Positions 27,425 to 37,105 are shown, counted from the stretch's first letter. The stretch is DNA of 64,000 nucleotides from Embleya sp051903075 (GCF_051903075.1 NZ_CP182423.1:248001-312000), one strand, 5' to 3'. The notes: generated by a model not told the origin, from the letters alone. Numbers and translations are program-made.

Positions 27425-27640
27425 GTGCGCCACAAGGCGCCATGGAATCGCGTGAGGTGAGAGACCTTCGCCACCGGGTTGTCGTAGCAATCCGGTTGAA
27501 GCCGGGGGGAGTTCGGCTCCGAGGGATGCCGAGCCGAGCGGTAGGCAGCCCCGACAACGCCGGGACGGGTTGGTACTGCCAGACGACCCGGGTCCGGCTA
27601 GAGAGACAGAAGGTGCACGCGAGGAATCAGTGCCTGACGC
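27425..27640 (+). ncRNA. Structured RNA resembling the 5' end of a group II intron
   Basis: The stretch starts with GTGCG, the group II intron 5' consensus, exactly where the IS5-like copy breaks off. Successive hairpins follow: GCGCC-ACAA-GGCGC (27427-27440), AGGT/ACCT (27455-27467), CCGGGTT/AATCCGG (27474-27495) and TCGGCTC/GAGCCGA (27513-27537). No domain V and no reverse transcriptase gene are seen, so it would be a 5' fragment. The end is arbitrary. Confidence 0.4.
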
Positions 27641-27759
27641 CCCGTAATTACGACACCGGCTCGAACCTGGCGGATCTGGGCCGGACGCAGTGCACGACCA
27701 CCAGCGCACGTCGATGGTCGACTCCGAAGCCGACTCCACGCATCGGTGGGGAGGCCACG

Positions 27760-28075
27760 CCGAAAGTCTGCGGCGTAGGCGTGGCGATGCTGCCGGGGTA
27801 GCAACGACAGTCGCCCCGCCACCAGCCCCGCCGGGGCCTCGACGCGCGCGCAGAGGCGGTCGGTCATGGCCGGCAGGAGCCGGTAGTACACCTATGTCCC
27901 GCGCAGCTCGGAGGCGATCAGTCCGGCCTCGCGCAAGAGTTTGAGGTGGTGGGAGATCGTCCGCTGGGACACGTCGAACGCGGGGGTGCGGTCGCACACG
28001 CAGATCTCCCCGCCCACCCGAAAGGCGATCATCGACAGCAGGCGCAGACGCACCACGGGGTGTGCCCGGACCTCG
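27760..28075 (-). pseudogene. ArsR/SmtB-type regulator with in-frame stop
   Basis: HPVVRLRLLSMIAFRVGGEI CVCDRTPAFDVSQ, TISHHLKLLREAGLIASELR GT, then TAG (27892-27894) where Trp is expected, then VYYRLLPAMTDRLCA in the same frame. CVCD is the arsenite-type metal box. The N-terminal residues before HPVVRL are also missing. Confidence 0.65.
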
Positions 28076-28722
28076 GCTCGGGCACACCCCGAGCGAGTGG
28101 CAGTACCCGACCAACGTCGGTGACGGTGACGGCGCCGTGTGGTCGTGGGAGGTGCACCTGGGCGATAGCGAACTGCCGGTCGTCTACGGGCCGTTGAACC
28201 TGCTGGTGCACAGGAAGGACTCATGTGCGCGCGAGGACGCCGCCGTCGGGCGAGTGGCTCCTGAACGCCAAAGGCAATCCCGGGCGGTTCTTCAGGAACG
28301 ACAAGCGCCAGGCCCGGGGCAGCGACAACGACTTCCTCGTGCACGAGAACGGCAACAAGCTCGTCGCGGCCAAGGGCCACCCCGTGCCCTCGACCGCGGT
28401 CACCGGCGTCCGCATTGCCTACGTGGAGAGCGGGGCCGGCCGTGTCGTGCCTGCTCAGGTCCCTGGTCAAGGGGGCACCGAGACGCCGACACCTCTCTCT
28501 GGTGTGTACCCACGCCGGGAGAGGCGCCCTCCCCTCCCTTCTCCATCCCGGCTGCTCGGCGCTTGCGCCGGGAAACGTTCGTCAGGCGACAACATTTGTC
28601 GGGCGACGCGTTCGATGAAGCTCGGGCGCGGAGCGTCGTACTCGGTTCTTCTGCCGGGCCGGTTCGAGTTCCTTTGATGAGCGTGGGAACCATGCCGACG
28701 TCCGTCGACGGCGTCGCGAGGA
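28076..28722 (+). other. Unassigned region with gene fragments
   Basis: Plus-strand pieces WQYPTNVGDGDGAVWSWEVH (28100-28220) and NPGRFFRNDKRQARGSDNDF LVHENGNKLVAAKGHP (28265-28390) read as protein in different frames, perhaps one broken gene. From 28430 to 28722 nothing is recognised. Confidence 0.35.
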
Positions 28723-28890
28723 TCAGCGCGGGGGTTCAGTGGTGGGTGATCCACCACACGGCGGTTCCCGTGCCGGTGACAGGCCCCGCACTGCGGTCGT
28801 GGTCAAGGCACGTGTGGCGCGGGCCAATCGTGCCCGCGCGGTGATCGGGGCGGGCGAGCAGGTCGGGTGGTCGAGGGTGGTGATGGTCAT
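28723..28890 (-). CDS. Small 55-residue peptide gene (tentative)
   Basis: ATG 28890 with GGGAGA six bases upstream: MTITTLDHPTCSPAPITARA then Arg/Thr-rich to GGSPTTEPPR. No family recognised; kept because of the ribosome-binding site. Confidence 0.25.
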   Translation of the reverse strand: MTITTLDHPTCSPAPITARARLARATRALTTTAVRGLSPAREPPCGGSPTTEPPR

Positions 28891-29559
28891 GCGTGTCTCC
28901 CGGCGTTGCGTGGTGGATGGGTCGGCGGCGTACGGTGCCGCCTGGTTCCACCGTGGGCGCGTCGGGGGTGTGCAAGGCGTGCGGGCACACGGGGATCGCA
29001 CGGGAAAAGACGTTCCATACCCGGGATTCGTCGTGGGCGTGCCACCCGATCCGCCTGCGCGCAGGGCGTGTGCGGGACGAGAGTTGGTGAAACTTGGCGT
29101 ACGCGTTGTGGGGGGCATGGCCGGCGATCGGGATACCCGACGAACACAAGTTACCGGCGGGCGGGCGGCGGGAGTTGGTGGCCGTGCTGCACGCGCTCTA
29201 TACCGACGCCCACCGACGAGGACGAACGCGCCCCGACTCCGCTGTTCCGGATGCACATCCAGCCCTACGGCGAGGTCCCATTGAACATGGGCAGCCGCCT
29301 CCAACTCGCGGCCCCTGCCCCCACCGGCCGCGAGCCCGAACCGGAGCCGGACGCGGCCTGAAAGCCGGCGCACACCACCCGGCCCTCTCGCCATGTCGAC
29401 GGCGAGGGAGCACACGATCCGAAAGCTACCAGCGGGTTACTTGTCACTTGGTTCGCTGCTCGTTAACGGCACCCCTACCACGGGGCCGAGAGCCCGGGCC
29501 GGTGACTACGGCCGGCCCGACCCGCCGCGGACGACGCGCAGCGCCGCGAGACATCGACG
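28891..29559. other. Unassigned region
   Basis: A plus-strand piece at about 29100-29220, EHKLPAGGRRELVAVLHALY TDAHRR, resembles the N terminus of actinomycete XRE/Scr1-type regulators (PPGxRRxLVxALHxLY). The frame then fails. No complete gene. Confidence 0.3.
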
Positions 29560-30070
29560 TGTAACAGCGCGGAAGTCCCGCTGCCCCGAACGCCGTTCCT
29601 CGTCGATGCTCGGCCCGGCCGAGACGTTCGAGCAGCGCGAGTGGGTCTCAATGGCGGTCCTGACGCTGATGGAGCGGCTCTCACCCGTGGAGCGGGCCGT
29701 CTACATCCTGCGCGAAGCGTTCTCCTACAGCCACGGCGGTGCCCTCGCGGCGCCGGTGCGCGAGCAGCTCGCGCACCTGGTCGCCGAGGAGAACGGCTGT
29801 GGCTACACCTACATCACGACGAACATCGCCAAGCTGGACGTCGCGCGGGCCGCGGACGCCCGCCACGGCAAAGTCGCCGACCCAAGGCCCGGGCCGCGCT
29901 CACGCCGGCCGGCGCCGTCGTCCGCACCCACGGCGGGGTCGACCTGAAAGCGGCTCGCGAAGTCGGCCTCACCGACGGCGAGATCGCCGAGGTCGTCGCC
30001 CACGTCGCCCTCAAGGTCCCCACCAACTGCCTCAACAGGCTCGCCGACACCGACACACACCGACTGGCCG
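29560..30070 (+). pseudogene. Chimera of SigJ-type sigma factor and AhpD-like protein
   Basis: One frame reads ETFEQREWVSMAVLTLMERL SPVERAVYILREAFSYSH, region 4 of SigJ-type ECF sigma factors. It runs directly into LAAPVREQLAHLVAEENGCG, the start of a carboxymuconolactone-decarboxylase/AhpD-like protein. The latter continues in another frame with VVRTHGGVDLKAAREVGLTD GEIAEVVAHVAL. A deletion fused two genes that are neighbours in many Streptomyces genomes, and a frameshift followed. The AhpD CxxC is missing. Confidence 0.65.
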
Positions 30071-30189
30071 GTCGTCCGCGCGGCCGCCTGGCCGAGTGTC
30101 GCCCGATGGAAGACCTGGGCCCGACACCACTGGTTCAAGCCTTCCGTCGGCGGCTTGGGAACTGCTTCGGGACGGGGCTTTCGAGCCGG

Positions 30190-30816
30190 CTACCTGCCGC
30201 CGTCGCGAATCAGGAGCAGTCCCAGGCCCCGGGTGCGGGCGCCGCGTACCCACTCGGGGAGGTTGTCGGCGAGCAGCCACTCGACGTCGTCGGCGTCGTC
30301 CTCGTCCGGGAGGAGGTCGTTGTCGGCGTGGATCCTGTCGGTGTCGAAGGCTGCGAGTTCGCGGTGGATCCGCTCCGACTCGGTCTTCGACGCGAGCATG
30401 GGGAACGGCCATGGATCCGGGTCCGGAGCCGCGTCGGATCCCCACGCGAACGTCCAAGGACGCGCCCATACATCGGCGAGGGTGGTCAAGTCCCAGCCGC
30501 GGAAGACGCCTTCGAGGCGATCCCAGCCACGCCCCGGCAGGACCACCGATCCCAGCGGTACACCGAAGGTCGGGCCGAGGAGTTCCAGAAGCCACCCGTA
30601 ACCGCCCGCACGCCCCGAATCGAGACGGCCGTCGACGATCTCGCGCAGCGCCGTCTCGACTTCGTCGGAGTCGGTGGCACGAAGCAGCCGGTCCGCGGCG
30701 TTCGCATCCTCGAACGTTTCCAGGGTCTTCCGCACCGCGACCTCGTCGTTCGAGCCGACCAAGCCGAAAAACACGACGGCATCGACGGCGAAAGCGGACA
30801 CATGCTGTTCGGCCAC
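30190..30816 (-). CDS. DUF7691-like protein
   Basis: About 208 residues. Start is uncertain: GTG 30816 (VAEQHVSAFAVDAVVFFGLV) or GTG 30801. The pattern of an initial VDAVVFFGLVGSNDE, Arg/Glu helices, YGWLLELLGPTFGVPLGSVV, WPFPMLASKTESERIHRELA and a Trp-rich acidic end (DDVEWLLADNLPEWV) recalls the DUF7691 family of actinomycete proteins of unknown role. Appears intact although both neighbours are remnants. Confidence 0.6.
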   Translation of the reverse strand: MAEQHVSAFAVDAVVFFGLVGSNDEVAVRKTLETFEDANAADRLLRATDSDEVETALREIVDGRLDSGRAGGYGWLLELLGPTFGVPLGSVVLPGRGWDRLEGVFRGWDLTTLADVWARPWTFAWGSDAAPDPDPWPFPMLASKTESERIHRELAAFDTDRIHADNDLLPDEDDADDVEWLLADNLPEWVRGARTRGLGLLLIRDGGR

Positions 30817-30968
30817 GCCGCCATTTGCCAACGCCGACTGTCACGGTGTCCGTCGGGGCACCGCGGCGGGAGCGTACGGTGCACGTACACGACGGTTGCG
30901 CGATCGCGGCGGCGCCACGCCGTGGGCATGCGATGCGAACGCGGCGCTCTCGTCCGTAGGCCTCGGCG

Positions 30969-31430
30969 GTGTTCGCCTACCTTCTCACCGCGCTGTTCTT
31001 CCTGTTCTGCCTCGTCGGAGTCGTCCGCGACCCACGCCGCTTCGGCAACGCCGTTCTCCTCGGCCTGTCCGTCCTCGCCCTCGTCGTCGGGCTGCTCGGC
31101 GAACTGCATCGTATGCCTGAGCGCTTCGCCGACGTGGTGAAGCTGCCGCTCCTGTTCCTGCCGGCCGTGGGCGTGCTCTTGCCGGCCGCAGCACGCTGGT
31201 GTCGAACGGCGTAACGATGGTGCGACGGACGGGAGTTCGCCCCGCGAACCTGCTCTCGATGCTCGCCGGGCCGACCATCGTCGGCGTGATCGTCCTGCTC
31301 GTGACCGCCCTGTTCATCCGCTCGCGCACCGCGATCGTGATCGCCGGCACCGTGGTGCCGGTGGTCGGGTACGTGTCCTTCCTTCCGCTGTGCTTCCTCG
31401 GCTACGCCTTCCTCTACGAGCGGCCCACTG
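30969..31430 (+). pseudogene. YdcF-family membrane protein, truncated and frameshifted
   Basis: MFAYLLTALFFLFCLVGVVR and DPRRFGNAVLLGLSVLALVV match the N-terminal membrane part of large YdcF/SanA-like proteins. After 31200 the reading continues one frame over, VSNGVTMVRRTGVRPANLLS to GYVSFLPLCFLGYAFLYERP. The YdcF catalytic domain is missing. 31431-31739 holds nothing recognisable. Confidence 0.65.
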
Positions 31431-31739
31431 AGGGCCGTGCGCGCATCCTGAGACGCGCCGATCTCCTGTGGGTCGCAACTCTCGTACGTTGTCGACTCCT
31501 TCATGTGGCGGCCGCCACCGGCGAGCGACGCTCCCACGTCGTGGCACGCCGAAACGGTGGGACGCCGCGTCGTCGACACTTCGCCCCATGGAGCCGCTCA
31601 TCCATTGGTCCGCCTGGCGTGGACGCCGCCGGGCCGTCGCCCGGCGCCGCCACTCACGTAGACCATGACCCGCAGAGATATCGAAGTGCCGCTGGAGTAT
31701 CAGGTGTTGCCCGTCAGGAGGTTGACGACGTTTCGCCGG

Positions 31740-32162
31740 TCATCGGATCTCGTTATCAGGGTGGTCGCTGTCGTAGGACGCGCGTGCCCGTGCGATGTCT
31801 GCGCGGTGTTCGAGGGACCAGTCGGCGAGCGCCTTGACGAGGTGGGTGAGGCTCGCACCGGTCTCCGTGAGTCGATAGTCGACCTGGGCCGGCACGGTCG
31901 GATAGACGGTCCGAAGGGCCAGACCGTCTCGCTCCAACCTGCGCACCGTCAGGGTAAGCATTCGCTGGGAGATTCCATCGATGGCGCGCTGGAGTTCCCG
32001 AAAGCGTCGCGGGCCGTTGGCGAGTTCGACGATGACGAGGACCGACCACTTGTCACCGACCCGGTCGAGGACGTCTCTGATCCCGCAGTCGGGGTGGTCC
32101 GGCTGCCCACACGGCTCAAGCTCGGCGGCTCCAGTGGTTACACCGGTGTGCGTCAGTGACAT
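31740..32162 (-). CDS. HxlR-family transcriptional regulator
   Basis: 140 residues from ATG 32162, preceded by a consensus AAGGAGG eight bases upstream. Winged helix of the HxlR/QorR type: PDHPDCGIRDVLDRVGDKWS, FRELQRAIDGISQRMLTLTV, RRLERDGLALRTVYPTVP. Cys at DCGIRD is the position that senses redox or electrophiles in several family members. Divergent from a quinone-reductase-like gene, the same arrangement as qorR/qorB (ytfH/ytfG) in enterobacteria. Confidence 0.9.
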   Translation of the reverse strand: MSLTHTGVTTGAAELEPCGQPDHPDCGIRDVLDRVGDKWSVLVIVELANGPRRFRELQRAIDGISQRMLTLTVRRLERDGLALRTVYPTVPAQVDYRLTETGASLTHLVKALADWSLEHRADIARARASYDSDHPDNEIR

Positions 32163-32195
32163 GAAACTGCCTCCTTGTGAGCCGACCGCAGTCGG

Positions 32196-32207
32196 TTGAG
32201 GATCCTC
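32196..32207. promoter_or_regulatory. Palindrome, possible HxlR operator
   Basis: GAGGATCCTC (32198-32207) is a perfect 10-base palindrome in the 85-base gap between the divergent HxlR and reductase starts. Function is inferred from position only. Confidence 0.3.
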
Positions 32208-32247
32208 ACTGTAGTTACCGAAAAGAACCACAGGAGACAGAACCACA

Positions 32248-33063
32248 ATGATCATGGTCACCGGCGCGAACGGACAGCTCGCATCCCTCGCCCTCCAGGA
32301 GTTGGCCGAGCACAACGTGCCCGCCCTGAGCGGCAGTCGATCGCCTGCCCAAGGACAGCGGCTCCTCGACTTCGACGACCCTGCAACCCTCGACCTCACA
32401 AGCGTTTCGACGCTGGTCCTCGTCTCGGCAGGGTATGCCGAGGACGACCGGGTCGTCGCTCGTCACCGGTCCGTTCTCGACGCCGCCGTGCGGGACGGCG
32501 TGACCCACGTGGTCTACACAAGCCTCACCGGCGACGGTGACCACCTCGGTTTCGCGATCGCCCACCGGGCCACCGAGCACCTGATCAAGGCCGGCGGGCT
32601 CGACTGGACCATCCTGCGCAACGGGCTCTACGCCGAACTCTTCGGCGCGCTGCTGACTTGGACCCCCGACGGCGTGGAATCAGCGTTCGGCGACGGCGCG
32701 CTCGCCGCGGTCGCGCGCGCAGACCTGGCCGCGGCCGTAGCCGTCGTGGCGGGCAATCCGGCCGTACACGCGGGCAAGATCTACGACCTGGTCGGTGAAC
32801 CGATCACCGCGACCGACGTCGCCGAAAACCTCGGAGTCGCGCACCGTTCGATAGGGCTCAGCGAGTACCGCGACCGGCTCCTCGCCGATGACGCCCTGCT
32901 GCCGTTCCAGCCGCCGATGCTCGTCTCGATCGCATCCGGCATCCGCCACGGATTCCTCGGCGACACCACCCCCGACCTCGTCCAACTGCTCGGCCGACCG
33001 CTCACCGATCCGCTCACCGTCGCGACCGACATCGCGGCCGCGATGCGCCCCGACGCCCGCTGA
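32248..33063 (+). CDS. NAD(P)H-binding quinone-reductase-like protein (QorB type)
   Basis: 271 residues from ATG 32248, with CAGGAGA upstream. Rossmann motif MIMVTGANGQLASLALQEL, then LVLVSAGYAEDDRVVARHRS, VTHVVYTSLTGDG and WTILRNGLYAELF, typical of the NmrA/QorB-like atypical SDR family that reduces quinones or senses NADP(H). Probably repressed by the divergent HxlR protein and induced by electrophiles. Confidence 0.85.
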   Translation: MIMVTGANGQLASLALQELAEHNVPALSGSRSPAQGQRLLDFDDPATLDLTSVSTLVLVSAGYAEDDRVVARHRSVLDAAVRDGVTHVVYTSLTGDGDHLGFAIAHRATEHLIKAGGLDWTILRNGLYAELFGALLTWTPDGVESAFGDGALAAVARADLAAAVAVVAGNPAVHAGKIYDLVGEPITATDVAENLGVAHRSIGLSEYRDRLLADDALLPFQPPMLVSIASGIRHGFLGDTTPDLVQLLGRPLTDPLTVATDIAAAMRPDAR

Positions 33064-33189
33064 CATCGATGGTTCAGCGCAACGCGCCCCTGTACACGAA
33101 CACCTCGGCCTACCCCACCGATGAGCCTCGGACTTACTGACGTTTCCGAGCAGCCCAATCACCCGGTGCTCCGGCGCGGCCACAGGTGC

Positions 33190-33358
33190 TCACTCGGGCT
33201 CCCCACCTTGTATCCCACGTGCGAGGCGCCGGCGACGTACGCCAAGTACGGCGCCGGTGTCGGCTGCTGTCACTGTCACCCAGGTGCCGTCGCCGGCGCT
33301 GCAGAGGTCGGTAGCGTCGGCGTCGTGGTGGCCCGGGTCCCTCTCTGTCAGTGTGTGG
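33190..33358 (-). pseudogene. 3' end of the propeller gene split by IS3
   Basis: The minus strand reads DADATDLCSAGDGTWVTVTA ADTGAVLGV, directly from the left end of the IS3 element. The text GDGTWVTV fits the last blade of the WD-like protein whose main part lies at 34841-35625. Confidence 0.45.
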
Positions 33359-33415
33359 TGAGACGCCCGTTTGATCCGGGTTAGGCTGAGAGGGCACGAC
33401 AGGAGCATCCTCTTC

Positions 33416-33799
33416 ATGACCAGCACGAATCCCGGCGACGACCCGGCCCCGAAGCCCAAGCGCCGCACGTTCTCCCCGGAGTACAAGCTCCGGATCGTCA
33501 CCGAGTTCGACCGGGCCGCGAGCGCCGCCGAGCGTGGCGCGATCCTGCGCCGGGAGCGTCTCTACCACTCGCACATCCAGGAATGGCGGGCCGCGCGCGA
33601 CGCCGGCGCCCTGACAAAACTCACCGACCGACGCACAAGCCCGGCCCGCTCGAGGAAGCCCGCCGCGGACACCGAGAACGAGAGATTGCGGCGCAAGGTC
33701 GAGCGCCTGGAGAAGGAGGTGGCCAAGCGCGACGCCGCGCTGGAGATCCTGGGAAAAGGGGTCAAGCTCTTGGAGATGCTCTCCGAGAGCGGGGAATGA
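33416..33799 (+). CDS. IS3-family transposase OrfA
   Basis: 127 residues from ATG 33416 (CAGGAG upstream). HTH region RRTFSPEYKLRIVTEFDRAA, RLYHSHIQEWRAARDAG and a coiled coil ENERLRRKVERLEKEVAKRD. Stop overlaps the OrfB start (ATGA). Confidence 0.9.
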   Translation: MTSTNPGDDPAPKPKRRTFSPEYKLRIVTEFDRAASAAERGAILRRERLYHSHIQEWRAARDAGALTKLTDRRTSPARSRKPAADTENERLRRKVERLEKEVAKRDAALEILGKGVKLLEMLSESGE

Positions 33800-34824
33800 C
33801 GCACGCCCTGGGTCCGCAACTGGCCCTGCTCGTCGACGAGTTGGCCCCACACGTCGGAATCGTGGCGGCCTGCCGGCTGACCGGCCGCTCCCGCGCCACC
33901 CACCACCGCCATCTCCATCCGGCCACCCCGAGGCCGAGAAAACCCCGCCCCGCACCCGCCTCCGCACTGAGCGCGGCCGAACGCTCCGCGGTCCTGGAGC
34001 TCATGAACACCGGCGAATACGCGGAACTGCCGCCCGCGCAGATCTGGGCCCGCGAGTTGGATGCCGGCCGTCACCACTGCTCGATCTCCACGATGTATCG
34101 CCTCCTACGCGCGGCCGGCCAGGCCGGTGAACGCCGCCGCCAGGCCACCCACCCCGCCAAGGTCGTGCCCGAACTCGTCGCCGACGCCCCCTCCCAGGTG
34201 TTCACCTGGGACATCACCAAAGTGAGAGGCCCGGGAAAGGGGGAGTGGTTCCACGCCTACGTGATCATCGACATCTTCAGCCGCTACGTGGTCGGCCACA
34301 CCGTCGAGAAGACCGAATCGGCCGAGAGGGCAAAGGAGTTCGTCGGCGAGGCCATCGAACGCAACGGCCTGGTCCCCACAGCCGTCCACGCCGACCGCGG
34401 CACGTCGATGACGTCGAAGAAGGTCTCCCAACTCCTGATCGATCTCGGCGTCGCCCGAAGTCACTCGCGGCCGAAGGTCTCCAACGACAATCCCTACAGC
34501 GAGGCGAACTTCAAGACGATCAAATACACGGGTGATTTTCCGGCGTCCTTCGATTCGCTCGCCCACGCCCGCGAGTGGTTCGAGGCGTTCGTGGCCTACT
34601 ACAACCACGAACATCGACACTCCGGAATCGGTTACCACACACCCGCGTCCGTGCATTTCGGCACCGCCGGGCAGGTTCGCGACCAGCGCGCGACCACCCT
34701 CGCCCAGGCATACGCCGCCCACCCCGAACGTTTCGGACGACGCCCCACACCACCCGAAATCCCCACCACCGCGTGGATCAACGACCCCGCCAAACGCAGG
34801 GAACCCGAACCACGCAGTTCATAG
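33796..34824 (+). CDS. IS3-family transposase OrfB (DDE integrase)
   Basis: 342 residues, translationally coupled to OrfA by ATGA at 33796. HTH-like ALSAAERSAVLELMNTGEYA, integrase core with Asp in VFTWDITKVRGPGKGEW, Asp in AVHADRGTSMTSKKVSQ and Glu in NDNPYSEANFKTIKYTGDFP. Ends RRPTPPEIPTTAWINDP. Appears complete, so the element may still be mobile. Confidence 0.92.
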   Translation: MTHALGPQLALLVDELAPHVGIVAACRLTGRSRATHHRHLHPATPRPRKPRPAPASALSAAERSAVLELMNTGEYAELPPAQIWARELDAGRHHCSISTMYRLLRAAGQAGERRRQATHPAKVVPELVADAPSQVFTWDITKVRGPGKGEWFHAYVIIDIFSRYVVGHTVEKTESAERAKEFVGEAIERNGLVPTAVHADRGTSMTSKKVSQLLIDLGVARSHSRPKVSNDNPYSEANFKTIKYTGDFPASFDSLAHAREWFEAFVAYYNHEHRHSGIGYHTPASVHFGTAGQVRDQRATTLAQAYAAHPERFGRRPTPPEIPTTAWINDPAKRREPEPRSS

Positions 34825-34840
34825 CATCACAACCGTCTCA

Positions 34841-35625
34841 TTTGACTTGAAATCTTCCGGGTAGCGGATGCGGGCTTGCGGCTGCAGGGTGTCCGTGTCC
34901 AGCAGCGTGTGCCTGGGGGCGTGTTCGCCGAGCGCGAGGACTCTCTCCCGGTCCAGGAACCAGGCCCACCGGTACGTCGAGGCCGTCGATTCGACGCGGG
35001 GGTCGCGGCCCGAATCGTCGTCGGCGGGCCGAAGTCGTGGAGTTGCAGGGTTCCGAACGCGTTGCCCAGCCAGGTGCCGGCATCGGGATGCACGTCGAGC
35101 GGTACGCCGAAGCCCGGGCCGTGATCGTGGGCCGGCCGTCCGCGTCCCAGCGTGTCCACCAACCGTCGTTGCCCGCGCCGTCGAACGCGTCGGAACTGGC
35201 GCGCCGTCCATCGGGGTGAATCAGTACCTTGTGCGGACCTTCGTAGTACGACGGCGATGTGCCGGTCACGGCCCCGTCCGCAAGCGCGATCACCTGACGC
35301 TGCGCCGTGTACGTGACGTCGATGTCCTCGTGCCAGTCCTCGTCCGGGATGGGTACGAAAGCCCACAGCTCGGTTCCCTCCGGGGGGAACACCGCGCACG
35401 CGGGGACGTCTTCCCCGTCGACATTGCCCAGCGCGGGGTGGCTCGCCTCCCACACCGCGCTGCCGTCGGCGCGCACGCACACCGAACTGCGTTCGGCGGC
35501 GAACGCGGCGTACCGGCCATCCGGACTGACGTCGTGATTGAACCAGCCCGATTCCACGAAGTGCCGAGGTATGACGAATCGTTCGACGACGGTCAGGTCG
35601 GGCGCCAGAAGCAGCAGCCCTCCCC
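34841..35625 (-). pseudogene. WD/propeller-type gene, frameshifted and split by IS3
   Basis: Reads GLLLLAPDLTVVERFVIPRH, SPDGRYAAFAAERSSVCVRA, DIDVTYTAQRQVIALADGAV and HPDGRRASSDAFDGAGNDGW in one frame. It then shifts to GVPLDVHPDAGTWLGNAFGT and finally to STYRWAWFLDRERVLALGEH and TLLDTDTLQPQARIRYPEDF, ending at the IS3 terminus. Two frameshifts plus the insertion mark it as dead. The true start is not found. Confidence 0.65.
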
Positions 35626-35958
35626 GGGCATCTCCACGCCTTCTACATCCGCCCCGGCGACAGCGCGGTCATGTGGTCCCAACTCGCCGCCGGCTCCTCG
35701 TCGAAACCTGTACGTATCCGCACCTTCGCCGGCAACTACAAACCCTCCCTGACCGCGTCGACCGGCCGTCCGTGGCCCGACACGACCCGAGAACCCGACG
35801 AAGCGAAGGGCCGACATCCCGGTCACAGAGGCACCCGTTCGACGGGCCGCCGGCGCCTCAGCCAACGGCGGGACCGTCCGGTTCCCCGAAGGCGGGCACG
35901 TCAGTCGGAGCCATGTCCTCCCGGAGTACTGGTGGAGTGTAGGTATTCCTGACGTGCG
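35626..35958. other. Unassigned intergenic stretch
   Basis: A plus-strand frame reads HAFYIRPGDSAVMWSQLAAG at 35640-35720 with no start or family. Otherwise nothing is seen. Confidence 0.3.
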
Positions 35959-37105
35959 CTATTCCCCATCGGGTTGCGGCCAGTTCGCGAACGCCGGCAG
36001 CCGACGGCCTGACGCCGTCTCTACGAGGCGGGCGATGTCTGGGTCCTTGACCGCGAGAGCATCCCTCGCCACCTCGCACCAGTCATCACGCGCGAGGAAA
36101 GCCAGATAGTTGTCCCGGTAGGGCTGCCATCGCTGAACTGGCCCTATCGAACCGGCATCACCGTGTTCCCCTAGGCTGTTCGCCAGCCGTGCAGCGGTGC
36201 AGTACCGGGTGGCGGAGGGCCCCAACCGCTCAAGGTGGCGCAGATGTGCAGCCAGCACCGCCTCGGCGTGGGGGTAGCCCGAGAGGGTGAGGCCCATGCC
36301 TTGGCTGAAAGTCATCACCGTGAGCAACCTGCCGGCGTGGTCGACGATTTCGTCATCCACGTCGGTTCCGGCGATGACTTCGTGAAGGCGCGTGGTCCGG
36401 GCGACCTCGCCAACGAAGTTCGCGTTGAGGAAACCGCCGTCGCACGCCCTGCGGAGGAGCCAGGGTTGGGCGACGGGGTCGTCGAGTCGGCAGAGGGCTT
36501 CTACGACGTAGACCCGTCCCCAGCCGGCGACGCGATCGGCGAGCCAGAGCAGGGCGTCGGTGCCTCCAGGCAGTCGTTCCAAGGCGTGCGCTGCAAGGGG
36601 GCCGAAATGGTTGGACAGCAGGCCGATCGTTTGGATCAGTCGTACGTCTTCGACCGTTCCGATGGCGGCGACCAAGGCGAGCCCCACGGTGACCGAGTTT
36701 CGATCGGTTCCGTATCGGACCAGCCATCGGCCCGTTTCGTGAACACGACGCCTGTCCGCCTGCTCAGCCGCGGCAGCGATGTGGGCGTTGGGGTGAATGG
36801 GGACGTAGACGTCGTGGAAGGCGCCGACCAGTTCGCTGGGAAGTGCGGCGGTCCGGGCGAAATAGGCGCCCAAGACAAGCGCGGCGTCCTCGCCGGCAGT
36901 TCTCCGGTCCCTCGGCGCCTCCGGCCGAGATCGGCGACGGTCCAACGCGTCGTCGGGGTACGGCCCCCGTCCCGCGGTAGTGGCACGTCCGGGGCTAGCC
37001 GGTGGAGGTGCAGCGCGTGTTCGAACAGGGATATCTGCGATCCGGGCAGTTGCGTCCCGGCCATCTCGCTCATCGGCGGACGGAGGACTCGATTCTCTTG
37101 ATCAT
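35959..37105 (-). CDS. Large unknown protein with a probable one-base frameshift
   Basis: ATG 37105 has GGAAGG nine bases upstream and opens MIKRIESSVRPPMSEMAGTQ ... LHRLAPDVPLPRDGG. At a run of five G (about 36967) the coherent reading moves to the frame PYPDDALDRRRSRPEAPRDR and continues to 35959. The 328-residue second part is helical and repeat-like (HALERLPGGTDALLWLADRV, AWGRVYVVEALCRLDD), suggesting an alpha-solenoid. Loss of one G, or a sequencing error in the run, explains the break. Family not recognised. Confidence 0.6.

Larger units (their letters stand above)
33359..34840 (+). mobile_element. IS3-family insertion sequence (second)
   Basis: 1482 bases bounded by TGAGACG (33359-33365) and its complement CGTCTCA (34834-34840). 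Contains intact orfA and orfB. Different from the IS3 element at 13.4 kb. Confidence 0.85.
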
